DNA from: Pyrenochaeta sp. MPI-SDFR-AT-0127
Taxonomy: Eukaryota > Ascomycota > Dothideomycetes > Pleosporales > Cucurbitariaceae
DNA length: 64,000 nt
Direction of reading: 5' to 3'
NCBI GenBank assembly: GCA_020747015.1
Contig: JAGTJM010000059.1
Span: forward strand, 62,001 to 126,000
Position 1 is the stretch's first letter. Every line of letters starts with the position of its first letter. The notes beneath the pieces were generated by a model. The model was not told the origin of the DNA, searched no databases, and saw only the letters and a list, made by a program, of their open reading frames with translations. Below, in pieces: positions 21,983 through 30,764 of this stretch. A program made the position numbers and the translations under genes.

Positions 21983-22806
21983 TGATTGGAAAACAATGTC
22001 CTTATAACTGTAAATCCGATATGTAAGCCGTGAGAAAAGTTGTCGATGAAGAGAAAGGCTGTGCTCGTTTGTTCGTGTTCTTGCCTCAGAAGTCTTCGTT
22101 CAAAAGGCTTCGCGTGTTTCGGCTGATAATGCCCAAGGCTGAAAGACACAGCTGTTCATTCGTGCCAGCCTGGTGGCACGAGCGCCTGTGCCTCTGCTAC
22201 CCACCAGTGCTGAATGTATCTAGCCCTGATCGCGTAACGATTCGAGTGGTTCCGAAATCAAGATATTGGTAGCAACTACCCTCCATCCATAGTTCCAACA
22301 ACTTCATACAGTTGTAATATACTGTTCGAGAAAGGCTGCCTTCACAAAAGATCGAAACTGAGATGCAACAGGCTATCGAGCCATGCGACTCTTACCATAG
22401 CAGGACGAGGACGAATTGTGCCAGATACAGACCTTACATGAAGTCTGTCTTACAGTAACAGGATGTGTTTGGTTTGTGGAGAGATGCCCTAAATACCAAA
22501 GATGATTGATTATGGCTTTTCCTTTGCGCACTAGGTTTAGTAAATTCCCCAAGAAGAAGAGTGTACCATGACACCTCTTGTTTGATTTAACGCAGTTCTG
22601 CAAGTTCATGTTCTCTTCTTACAACAGCTTTGTTTAGTTGTGATAGGGAACGCCACTTTTGCTCTATTCGTGATACGAGTCGACATAGTAAATTCATTAA
22701 ATACTGCGCACAAGCCCTCGTAAAAGCTATGCTCTATTCTATATGTTTTGCCGCCCTTCATTCTGTTCTCAAACCATTGCTCTCCATCTTATGCAAAGAC
22801 CATCTC
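21983..22806. other. Intergenic, no gene recognised
   Basis: This 824-bp interval lies between the HET gene start and the truncated end of the NLR remnant. Further TPR repeats of the receptor would be expected here but none could be read, so the 3' part of that gene appears lost. Confidence 0.5.
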
Positions 22807-23768
22807 TCAGACACCCATCAACACCCGCAACACTGGCAATGACCAGTCTGCCTGTTCAAACTTGGCATTCGAAACATATACTAAGCCAGCTAGGCATATA
22901 CTCATCAGTGTCGATCTGTTGTTGTGGCCATATACGCTAGCCAGTGTTTCCATTGACATAACGGCCATCTTTTCTAGTACTTCTCCTTCTTCCTGGTTGC
23001 GCACATACAATGCTCCTTTGTGGAGTAGCGATGCCCACTGGCGCAGTGAAAATTTGCTTTCCAGCTTCTGGTCTACAGCTGACTTTACGTGAGGGAACAG
23101 CAACTTACACGTGTCCCAATTTCGTAAGTCTTTGCAGGAAATACGGAGCCGAGGATGCAAATGTAATGCTCCCTCCACTCCTCAAGTTGCTTGTTTGTTT
23201 CTAGCCACCAACGCATTGCTAACTGTACTAGTGCATGCATCTTAAATGTCTCCTCTTCTTTTGCGCATTCGCTCATCACTAGAGCAACTTCTGTCACAAA
23301 TCGAAGGATGCTCGTGACTCTGCCCCGGTGAAATTTGGCCAACCTTATCTTCTACGAGCACTTTGCGAGGACGAAGCAACGATGCTGGTATCCCCTGCTG
23401 GTCGAAGAAGCTCATCAATGCCAGTAGATTGGTGGCTAATGGCCTGGTCTCCCGGAGGCGCTCGAAAGAGATCTGTCGTGTCAGAACGATGGAATCGTAG
23501 CGGAGTGGTCTCTCAAAGATGCGGAGCCTCATCCCGCTCTACAGGTACAATGCGTGGTTATTGCAGTGCTGGCCGAAGCGGGAAGCGATTACTTGCCGCA
23601 AAGGTCATGGAAGTGGGTTTACATGGAGCCAGAGTTGAAACCGACTTGCAGGCCATGGCTGCTAAGACCTGCGAACATGATGTTGTTGCCTGATGATTCC
23701 AGTTCATAGAGTAGTAATCTAAGCAATGTGGCATTAAGTGGTAGTTGCTCCTGCGTGCAAGGCTGCAT
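22807..23768 (-). pseudogene. Decayed NLR (STAND) receptor: amyloid motif, winged-helix remnant and TPR remnant
   Basis: Three pieces of one receptor are recognisable on the minus strand. A 49-codon frame from the ATG at 23768 ends at a TAA at 23619-23621; its last residues (SSHGLQVGFNSGSM) copy the motif ending the neighbouring HeLo protein. Next, 23532-23242 gives the segment SIVLTRQISFERLRETRP to SFFDQQGIPASLL, typical of the helical region after NB-ARC/NACHT in fungal NB-TPR receptors. A frameshift leads to 23342-23085 (FKMHALVQLAMRWWLE). A second leads to 23178-22807 (LFPHVKSAVDQKLESKFSLR), which enters the first TPR-like helices and stops. No P-loop or Walker B is present: only about 90 nt separate the motif and winged-helix pieces, where some 250-300 residues are expected. 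The receptor is therefore dead. Confidence 0.8.
23622..23678 (-). other. N-terminal amyloid-signalling motif of the dead NLR
   Basis: The stretch translates as MFAGLSSHGLQVGFNSGSM followed by a stop. Its GLQVG core and following NSG match the C-terminal motif of the HeLo protein at 23954-24748 almost position by position. In working systems such paired motifs let the NLR template amyloid folding of the effector. Confidence 0.75.
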
Positions 23769-23953
23769 GGTCGCTCCAGGCCGTTTCACCGATTTCTAAC
23801 TGGAACGCCATGCCGAGCCTGTAGTACAGCCCTGGGCAAATTTTGCATGCTCCTTGTCGCTCCTGATACGATACTTGAAATGACATTGCCATGGTCCTCT
23901 ATTCAAGAAAAAAACTTTGCGTGATGTCCATCATATCATAAGAGTTGACAACT

Positions 23954-24748
23954 TCAACTGCCTTTCCCAAATGTGAACCCTGACATTGTACCAGAATTGT
24001 GGCCAACCTGAAGGCCAGAATTATTACTACCCGAGAAGACAATGTGATAAGATTCCTGAGCAGGTGCTGCTGACTTTGTGATTGCTTGCTCCAAAAACTT
24101 GTCCTGGGCGGCGGCAATCTCTTTCAACATAGAGATCGCTTCACCGTTTCCCATAGTCTTGACTTCGACATCGCAGAGATCACGCTGAGTTTGCTGAGTA
24201 GCTTTGAAGAGTTCTACTAGGCTGTCGACCAATTCAGTAATATCTTCAATCAGTCGTCTGAACTGCTTCTCTTGATATAATGCCCATTTTGCCTTCTGTC
24301 GTACGCTGGATCCAGATTGGCGCTCAATGGCCAGCTGCCGCATCTTGTTATGGAGCGTCGCCATGGGAGGATCCATGTCTGTTTGCGGATTACATACCAC
24401 CAAGCTCCCGTCCTGAGGCTCAGTCCGACTCTTGTACTTGCTCGACACGCCTTCAGCATCGGCGAACAGTTCTAGAATCTGGCCAAGCAGCTTTTCAGCG
24501 TGCTGTATGTTTGATGTCGATCCGAAACGCCCTTCAAGTGAGACTACATCTTGAACATCAGCGTCAAGGCCGAGGGCCTTGCCCCATCGCGACAGACGGA
24601 GCCTTGCATTGTCGAGCTTCAGTTGGCTCGTCTGGAAATTCTTTCCAAACGCACGACCGAGCTGGACGAACTCGAAGCACTCGACTGTGGTGTTGAATAC
24701 GCTGGCAAGTGCAACGACACCAACGGCAAGGCCAGCTACTTCAGTCAT
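23954..24748 (-). CDS. HeLo-domain (HET-S-like) cell-death effector with C-terminal amyloid motif
   Basis: Single exon, 264 residues. Residues 1 to about 220 form a HeLo domain: a hydrophobic N-terminal helix (AGLAVGVVALASVFN), then the family block ECFEFVQLGRAFGKNFQ and LDNARLRLSRWGKAL. Later conserved helices include KAKWALYQEKQFRRLIEDI and ISMLKEIAAAQDKFLEQA. HeLo proteins are executioners of fungal incompatibility; on activation the N-terminal helix inserts into membranes. The tail is not the two-repeat beta-solenoid of HET-S. It holds one short motif, SGSNNSGLQVGHNSG, followed by TMSGFTFGKG. That motif resembles the sigma or PP amyloid motifs, whose Q-x-G core is like the animal RHIM. 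The dead NLR downstream carries the matching copy. Frame and key helices look intact, so the gene is probably functional. Confidence 0.92.
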   Translation of the reverse strand: MTEVAGLAVGVVALASVFNTTVECFEFVQLGRAFGKNFQTSQLKLDNARLRLSRWGKALGLDADVQDVVSLEGRFGSTSNIQHAEKLLGQILELFADAEGVSSKYKSRTEPQDGSLVVCNPQTDMDPPMATLHNKMRQLAIERQSGSSVRQKAKWALYQEKQFRRLIEDITELVDSLVELFKATQQTQRDLCDVEVKTMGNGEAISMLKEIAAAQDKFLEQAITKSAAPAQESYHIVFSGSNNSGLQVGHNSGTMSGFTFGKGS

Positions 24749-25137
24749 ATCTACTCCGCTAGAGCGAGGGAAACGAAGCTAGTGAACGACGGGTTTGAGG
24801 TCTACTTTTAGGTATAATTTGCACGTGAGTGGCGGAATGTAGGTCGAATTAAGGTGTACTCGCACGTGAATGACTCGGATCGCGGACCACGCGGCAGGAC
24901 ATGGGAAAGTGCCGAGGCCCAGAACAGCCTTGCGCGACATCGCAAGCTATCTCCACGATCGGCTCCGCATCTGATGGCATCATGCACAACATTTATTTTA
25001 TTGCTCTATCTAGAATTGCATTGCAAAAACTTCACGTAAACAATCTGACGCCACTTGATCCTAACCACAACCCCCTCCTGCGAGAAGCGATATATGAGAC
25101 GCACCCCTCTTGAGGGGGCGCGTAACTAACGCTCGTC
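24749..25137. promoter_or_regulatory. Divergent promoter region between HeLo and acyl-CoA-binding genes
   Basis: This 389-bp interval lies between two divergently transcribed genes. It includes two near-identical GCACGTGA elements (CACGTG E-box-like; about 24821-24828 and 24861-24868), possible bHLH sites. No gene was seen. Confidence 0.45.
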
Positions 25138-26510
25138 ATGTCAGACTCTGTGGGTACGTCTCCGCATATTGCCGTGGCGGGGAAGAAACTGGACATGGAA
25201 GAGACAACATGCTGATATGCAGAGGGATATAGATAGAGTATTCAGCCATGCGCTCAATACCGTCAACAAGATCCGGACGGGATCGCAGAAACCGCCATCG
25301 GCAACGCGATTACGGCTATATGGACTGTACAAGCAGGCAATGGGTACGCCACCTTGGCAGGCACAAGGAGAATTGGACAAGGCTGACACACAGCAGAGGG
25401 TGACGTCGATGGTATAATGGAACGCCCGGAAGGGAGTGGCGAGCAAGAGCAACGAGCGAGAGAGAAATGGTAGGTTGTCACGCGATATCTTCCTCCGCCC
25501 TCATCTTCCATTTTCAGGGCCTAACATATGCTAGGGATGCTTGGAAACAGCAGAACAACCTCTCTCGAACCGAAGCCAAGCGCCGCTACATTACTACTCT
25601 CATTGATACCATGCACAAATACGCTTCGCCTTCCCCTGACAGCCGCGAACTCGTTGCGGAACTAGAATTCGTCTGGGATCAAGTCAAATCCAACGTACCC
25701 TCCTCGTCCTCTTCATCGCCACTGCAAACGCTCAGTCAAATGGGGATGCACATACCGCCCAATTACAGTTCACAACTAGGCCAGAGCGGAAGGGCTGCAA
25801 TGGGTGCAGGTGGTGGGAGTGAAGCAGGACAGAATGACGACGACGATGATCGACCTCTCCAAGTAAAATCACCAATGTCACAGAGCGAAGAGGAATTAGA
25901 GGAAGAAGAAGCAGAGATTGACCGCAACGAAGAATTCGTCGACGCCCCAGACTCACAATACAACCCCTACTCTGAAGACGCCGGCGTACAGACCGATATC
26001 AGCAACCTAATACGGCAGGAGCCCGTCCCAATGGACACACCTACACCAGCATCCCGAATGCGAAGTATCATCCCACAGCCCATGCCTATGCCGAACTTCA
26101 CTGGCGCCCCCACACCTGCCAAAGCAGCAGCCCCAGCAGCGCCACAGCCCGAGTCTGCAGCCGACCAAAAGTGGCGGAAACGCGTTGAGCAAGCCCTTGT
26201 CAAGATGACTGCCGAGGTCGCCGCGTTACGAGAACAACTCGAAGCCCGTCGACTCTTCTCACATTCCCCACATTATCGATTATTCAGAGGCATATGGCGG
26301 TGGGTATGGGCCGGCCTCAAACATCTCGCTGTGAATATATTCATACTAGGGCTTGTGTTGTTATGGATGCGGAGGAAGAAAGACAGAAGGCTCGAGGGGG
26401 CAATACGAGTGCTCCTTGGAGATGCGGTAGCGCAGGTACAGAAAGTTGGTGGCGCACAGCTGGGTAAGGTTAAGCTACCCGGCTTGGGTGGGAAGAAGGG
26501 CCCAGCATGA
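25138..26510 (+). CDS. Acyl-CoA-binding membrane protein, Atg37/ACBD5-like
   Basis: Four exons: 25138-25153, 25233-25343, 25397-25469 and 25535-26510; product 391 residues. The 16-nt first exon supplies MSDSV and joins to DRVFSHALNTVNKIRTG, the usual ACBP start. The last intron ends just after a CTAAC branch site, giving KWDAWKQQNNLSRTEAKRRY. The ACBP domain spans about residues 4-105 (RLRLYGLYKQAMEGDV, RYITTLIDTMHKYA). An acidic disordered middle follows, then a coiled segment (VEQALVKMTAEVAALREQLE) and one transmembrane helix (AVNIFILGLVLLWM) near residue 340, with a basic tail. ACBP plus C-terminal anchor is the architecture of Atg37, a peroxisomal membrane protein needed for pexophagy in yeast, and of human ACBD5. 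The ACBP call is firm; the Atg37 role is inferred from architecture. Confidence 0.88.
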
Positions 26511-27200
26511 ATAGAAAATGTGTAGAAATAGTGCAACATGAAAAGTTTACCAGCATATGCGGCATTGTACGATTGGTGCGTGGTACGCACTGAAGTAGAG
26601 TAACGTGCTGGACGTCGTCTGAGCCTCCTGCTGAAACAGATTAGCTAGACTATCAGCAAATATTGAAGATGCGTTCAAACATCATAATTGTTCCTCCTAG
26701 CTCTCATGACGGCCCTCATTTGAGGTACTGTTTGTACAATGTGGTTGCTATCGCGCCGCCACCGTGATCAAGTGTCTCAACGCGCATTGAAAACCTCATA
26801 CAATCGCTGACCATCCCTGTCCATGAGGATTGGCTGACTTTCCACAATTTTTTGGAAGCCAGCGAACTGGAAACAAACCTGTTGGGAGCAAACGTCGTTA
26901 TTGCAGGAGAATAAGGTCACATGACCATGCGCAAATCATGAAGTGAATGGCCAGAGACAATTCAGAGACAACTGTCTTACATCCGGTCAGTGTTTTGACC
27001 AGTGTTTCCCTCACGCCCCCGTGCTTGGGCTTCACTCCATCACTGATGCCCTGATGGTAAATAAAAGCCTTGCTCACCCACTTCTAGCTGTTTGCTCACC
27101 AAATCTCAGACTATCACACTCCTCAACCCGGTACCCCAATCTCAAAACTTGAACAACAGGACCACGTTCACTATAAGCTGGCTGTTTCCACAAATACACC
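26511..27200. other. Intergenic, no gene
   Basis: This 690-bp interval contains an AT-rich 3' region and then a pyrimidine-rich promoter with TAAATAAAAGC at about 27058-27068, 130 bp upstream of the next ATG. No coding pattern was recognised. Confidence 0.5.
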
Positions 27201-28559
27201 ATGGCGAATAACGATATCCCTTCCCCACGCCTAAATGAGCCTCCTACTCCGGATGCCATTGAAACCTTCTCCCGAGGTGCCAATAAGACGCCTCAAGATA
27301 CTGTCTGCAGTGCTGATGCGCATGAAAAAGACAGTCAACATGATGTTTCAATGAAAATTGGTGAAACTAACAAACACTTCGTTTTGCAAGTGATTGCGGC
27401 GGCTAAGAGGAGGTTTATCAAGTTCAACGTTGCATACAAAAGGTTCGTCAGGCTCACGGATAGAATCGATGGTCGAGCTTCTCTGTCGCTCGATGCGGCG
27501 TTGACACTATTCACAATAACTATCATCTACATCACTCGAAATGGTCCGGCCTTTCCCTTCACCAAGGTCCACTTATCGACTCTGGTTTATACCTGCATGT
27601 GGCTTGGCGACATCTTTGTATGCAAGCCCCTTGCTATCACCACAGCCTCGCCGCTCAACGACTTTCCAGCGCTCGGTTGTGGATGGATGTTTTATTTGTG
27701 TAAAGCGATGATGTGTGGGGCCTACGGGGGCCACCTGCCTCTTCCCAGTTCTGAAATTGAGTGCAAGGTTTTGAACCTAAAGTCCGATGAGAGCCGTCAG
27801 AATCGGTCATTTCTTCTCTCGCGCCTCCTGAGTGACCTGGAATCTAAGCACTCCGCTCGAACTGATGGGCTCTCTGTGGAGATTCTAGATGCCATCGAAC
27901 CTCCCAAACCTCTCAGTTGGAAAGCCATGGTCCGCGGTAATCTCAGAACGTCATTTGTCTTTCTCACGCAGCTTGCGACCGCTATTCTCGCCTGCTATCC
28001 CACTGGCGATATTTCGGTCCTGATCCTCTTCGCAGTCTTGTCTCTGATGATACTTTTCATCTTCAACCCCCCATCTTGGAGGGCAAAGAAGTTCATGGCT
28101 CGTCGAGACGGTGGAAACAATGAGATGTATGCGCTGATGCGCGGTCAAGGCTATCGACATGTCTTCATTATCAGAAACACACACAAGAACACGTGGAATT
28201 TAGAAGACCTGGCCAATGCGATCATGAAGCCGTGCGACTGCTGCGCTTCTTTGGAGCGTATCATTTTGGCCTTCGTCTTCTTTGGTTTCTTGAGTATGAC
28301 TATTTGGTCATTCTTCTTATCCGATCAACCTTCTATGTTCATGCTCTTTATCATGATCATCGGAACACTTAGTAACACTCTTACTGTGATACTGCCTCGC
28401 CCAGCTTGGGCGCACGGCATCAACCTTCGCTCAATCGAGATTATCCAGAATGAAGCACGTATTGTGACTGCGCTGGGGGATCTTGACATAAAATACCCCG
28501 GCCTTGGAGAGTGCCTGGTAGATGAGTTCTTTCCTAATGGCATCGTTGATGATGAGTAG
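27201..28559 (+). CDS. Multi-spanning membrane protein of unknown function
   Basis: Single exon, 452 residues. A polar N-terminus of about 90 residues precedes hydrophobic segments LTLFTITIIYIT (about 101-112), LSTLVYTCMWLGDIFVC, FVFLTQLATAILACY, VLILFAVLSLMILFIF, IILAFVFFGFLSMTIWSFFL and FMLFIMIIGTLSNTLTVIL. The soluble end reads IEIIQNEARIVTALGDLD and LGECLVDEFFPNGIV. This end pattern recurs in uncharacterised Pezizomycotina membrane proteins. No transporter signature or catalytic motif is visible, so no function is offered. Confidence 0.8.
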   Translation: MANNDIPSPRLNEPPTPDAIETFSRGANKTPQDTVCSADAHEKDSQHDVSMKIGETNKHFVLQVIAAAKRRFIKFNVAYKRFVRLTDRIDGRASLSLDAALTLFTITIIYITRNGPAFPFTKVHLSTLVYTCMWLGDIFVCKPLAITTASPLNDFPALGCGWMFYLCKAMMCGAYGGHLPLPSSEIECKVLNLKSDESRQNRSFLLSRLLSDLESKHSARTDGLSVEILDAIEPPKPLSWKAMVRGNLRTSFVFLTQLATAILACYPTGDISVLILFAVLSLMILFIFNPPSWRAKKFMARRDGGNNEMYALMRGQGYRHVFIIRNTHKNTWNLEDLANAIMKPCDCCASLERIILAFVFFGFLSMTIWSFFLSDQPSMFMLFIMIIGTLSNTLTVILPRPAWAHGINLRSIEIIQNEARIVTALGDLDIKYPGLGECLVDEFFPNGIVDDE

Positions 28560-28905
28560 GTCTAGTGGGTTATACTCAACTCATTCGAAGGCTTTGATTG
28601 CTTTTTCCGAGGATTTTGAAGAGGTAACGATGAGGTTCATTCATGGCGAATATGTATCTTTTAACTCAAAATGAGAGCCAAAGGCTTGAAATCTCGTTCA
28701 TGGATGGCGCTTTGAATTATGTCGGGGTTATAGAATTCTGGGTCTGGGTGAGCGTTCGCTCGATCCTTGGGCTATACGAAGGTTTTGGTGTGACAATGTA
28801 GCATTAAAACTAAGAATGAACAATGTCTCACCAAAAGTGCCCGTAACGTTGATGTGCTCTTGACAATCGGTGTGCTCAACATGGCTTCATCTGCGATTCC
28901 TCATC
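28560..28905. other. Convergent intergenic, no gene
   Basis: This 346-bp interval lies between two 3' ends. No coding signal was recognised. Confidence 0.6.
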
Positions 28906-30444
28906 TCACCATCCAAACACCGCAACGCCGCCATCCCAGCAAGTCCAAAGGTCGACCCCACCATCCTCTTCTCCGCGGTCAATGAACTTTAAGCAGCGAA
29001 TCTTATCTATGGCTGCACTCTTGGCGGTTGTCTTGTTCTTTGCTTTGATTTCTTTGATCGTCTTGCCTGTCCATATATTGCTTATACGGATCGCTGTTCC
29101 TGACGATGAGTCCTGGGCAGCTGCCAGCAGTCCCAGGCGCGGATGAATGTCAATGTCAAGCTCTAAATCATCGAGGTTGTGATGTGCAAAGCTGAGTACA
29201 GGCTGAGACCAGTTTCTAAAAGCGCCGTGACTTAGCCTCCGACGTTTGTGGCTGTCGCGGTGGCCAGGGTATAGTGTTTTGAAAAATTGTTCGTTGTAGT
29301 GGTTGTTGCTGTGGTTAGTCGTGAGAGGAGTCAATTTTCCTGAAGGCCGGGGTGAGCGGATGTCATATAGAAAAAGACTGTCTTGAAGACCAGAGCAGAT
29401 CAGTCGTGTTTCGTCATCAGCGCGCTTGATCTTTGATATTGGGTAAGGATGTGTGAGTATATGGCTAGAGCCACCTGATCGGGTATCATGGAGATGAACT
29501 TTTCCATCACGGCAACCGAGTGCAACGGTAGTGTAAGAAATCCAGTCTAAGGAAAGGATATCGGAGTGGAGTGATTTAACGACAGCTTTTGAATCCCACG
29601 ATCCTGTTGGTGCACGGGTAAACAAGAGCATTGAACTTGAAGCGGCAACGGCGAGATGCTCAACATGTGTGGCTGCCACCGTATTCGCAAGGCCTGGAGA
29701 AGCCGAGAAGTCGGTCGGTCGCGCTGCAGCTCCCCATATGGCCGAACATCCCTTTGGTGTAAACTGCTGCCCTACATATGGGCCGTCTCGCTCAGGATCG
29801 CTCAGGTAAACAACAGGAGGGCGGTCTGAGCCATATGTAGTGGTTGCAAGCGCCCCTGTTGCTGGCAAATAGTGTAATGACGAGACGGCCGATGTAGTTC
29901 GCGTTAGTTCGACGGAAGGCTCGAAAGCATACAGTGTGAAAAGCCAAGAGCCGAAATATTCGGCTATGTCTTGGTCTGGCTTCGATATGGGTGTGTTATT
30001 TCCAGGGCGTATTTGCTTCCACTTGACTTTGTTCTCTCCATGGACTGTGAACAAGGTCTTGGAGACTGGGTCGCGATCAAAATATCGTATCGCAGAAGCA
30101 TCGTGCGGCTTGTCAAGAATCTGTTTTGGCCGACTGCGGACTCCAGACACGCAAGCATCTGGCCAAAAATTCTGCACATAGAGTGACCGCCTCTTGACTC
30201 CAACTTCTCTCTCCACATGTGCTTGCGCAAAGCTAGACGCATTCCGGCGCACAACCCGTTCTTTCCGTATCTTATTCGAGCGTGCGGTCGCAGTCTTGTG
30301 CAAACGCTCTTTTCGTTCTTCTTTTCTTATATTGTCTAATGAGTATTTGAGGTTCAGATCTCGCGCTGCGGCTTGTCCTTGGATCCTAAAGTACTTTTTC
30401 TTCTCTGGGTCGAAGTAGAACCCGGGGATCGACTGGCCGTTCAT
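28906..30444 (-). CDS. WD40 protein, DCAF4 (WDR21)-like
   Basis: Single exon, 512 residues. The N-terminus GFYFDPEKKKYFRIQG near residues 8-23 is the hallmark of the DCAF4/WDR21 family. A basic helix (RKEERKERLHKTATARSNKIRKERV) follows. The body has WD-like blades, for example HLAVAASSSMLLFTRAPTGS, SLDWISYTTVALGCRDGKVHLHD and RLICSGLQDSLFLYDIRSP, and ends with DLWTCWDGGVAVFGW. In animals DCAF4 proteins are substrate receptors for CUL4-DDB1 ubiquitin ligases; a fungal role is inferred. It shares a 320-bp divergent promoter with the SelO gene. Confidence 0.82.
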   Translation of the reverse strand: MNGQSIPGFYFDPEKKKYFRIQGQAAARDLNLKYSLDNIRKEERKERLHKTATARSNKIRKERVVRRNASSFAQAHVEREVGVKRRSLYVQNFWPDACVSGVRSRPKQILDKPHDASAIRYFDRDPVSKTLFTVHGENKVKWKQIRPGNNTPISKPDQDIAEYFGSWLFTLYAFEPSVELTRTTSAVSSLHYLPATGALATTTYGSDRPPVVYLSDPERDGPYVGQQFTPKGCSAIWGAAARPTDFSASPGLANTVAATHVEHLAVAASSSMLLFTRAPTGSWDSKAVVKSLHSDILSLDWISYTTVALGCRDGKVHLHDTRSGGSSHILTHPYPISKIKRADDETRLICSGLQDSLFLYDIRSPRPSGKLTPLTTNHSNNHYNEQFFKTLYPGHRDSHKRRRLSHGAFRNWSQPVLSFAHHNLDDLELDIDIHPRLGLLAAAQDSSSGTAIRISNIWTGKTIKEIKAKNKTTAKSAAIDKIRCLKFIDRGEEDGGVDLWTCWDGGVAVFGW

Positions 30445-30764
30445 GTCGGCAGGATGTCCTCAATGACCGCGGGCTATCATCGCTTGTGTTTGTCGGGTCT
30501 GCAAGTATTCCTGGTTCAGTGGCTGCACGACGATTTTGATCATGTTCGAGATTGATAGAAGGCTCAGGTCCCGTGACGAACACGAGCAGAAGGGAAAGTC
30601 TAAGCGGAGGACGCGGGTGTCATGGTCTCCGAGGTATGACGCCACTGTCCAGAACATCACTCTGACAGATGCGCGACAGAATGAAATCGCCGCCATCCGA
30701 ACAATCTCCCCCTCCTTTCTCTTCCTTTGCTCCGTATCTGCAATTCACGCCTCCTTGAAAGCTC
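30445..30764. promoter_or_regulatory. Divergent promoter between DCAF4-like and SelO genes
   Basis: A 320-bp bidirectional promoter. Its SelO-proximal part is C/T-rich (CAATCTCCCCCTCCTTTCTC). No TATA element was identified, as expected for housekeeping genes. Confidence 0.5.

Noticed and set aside
23242..23532. Independent small gene of 96 codons
   Set aside because: Its sequence is the winged-helix-type segment of the broken NLR, continued in other frames by 23085-23342 and 22807-23178.
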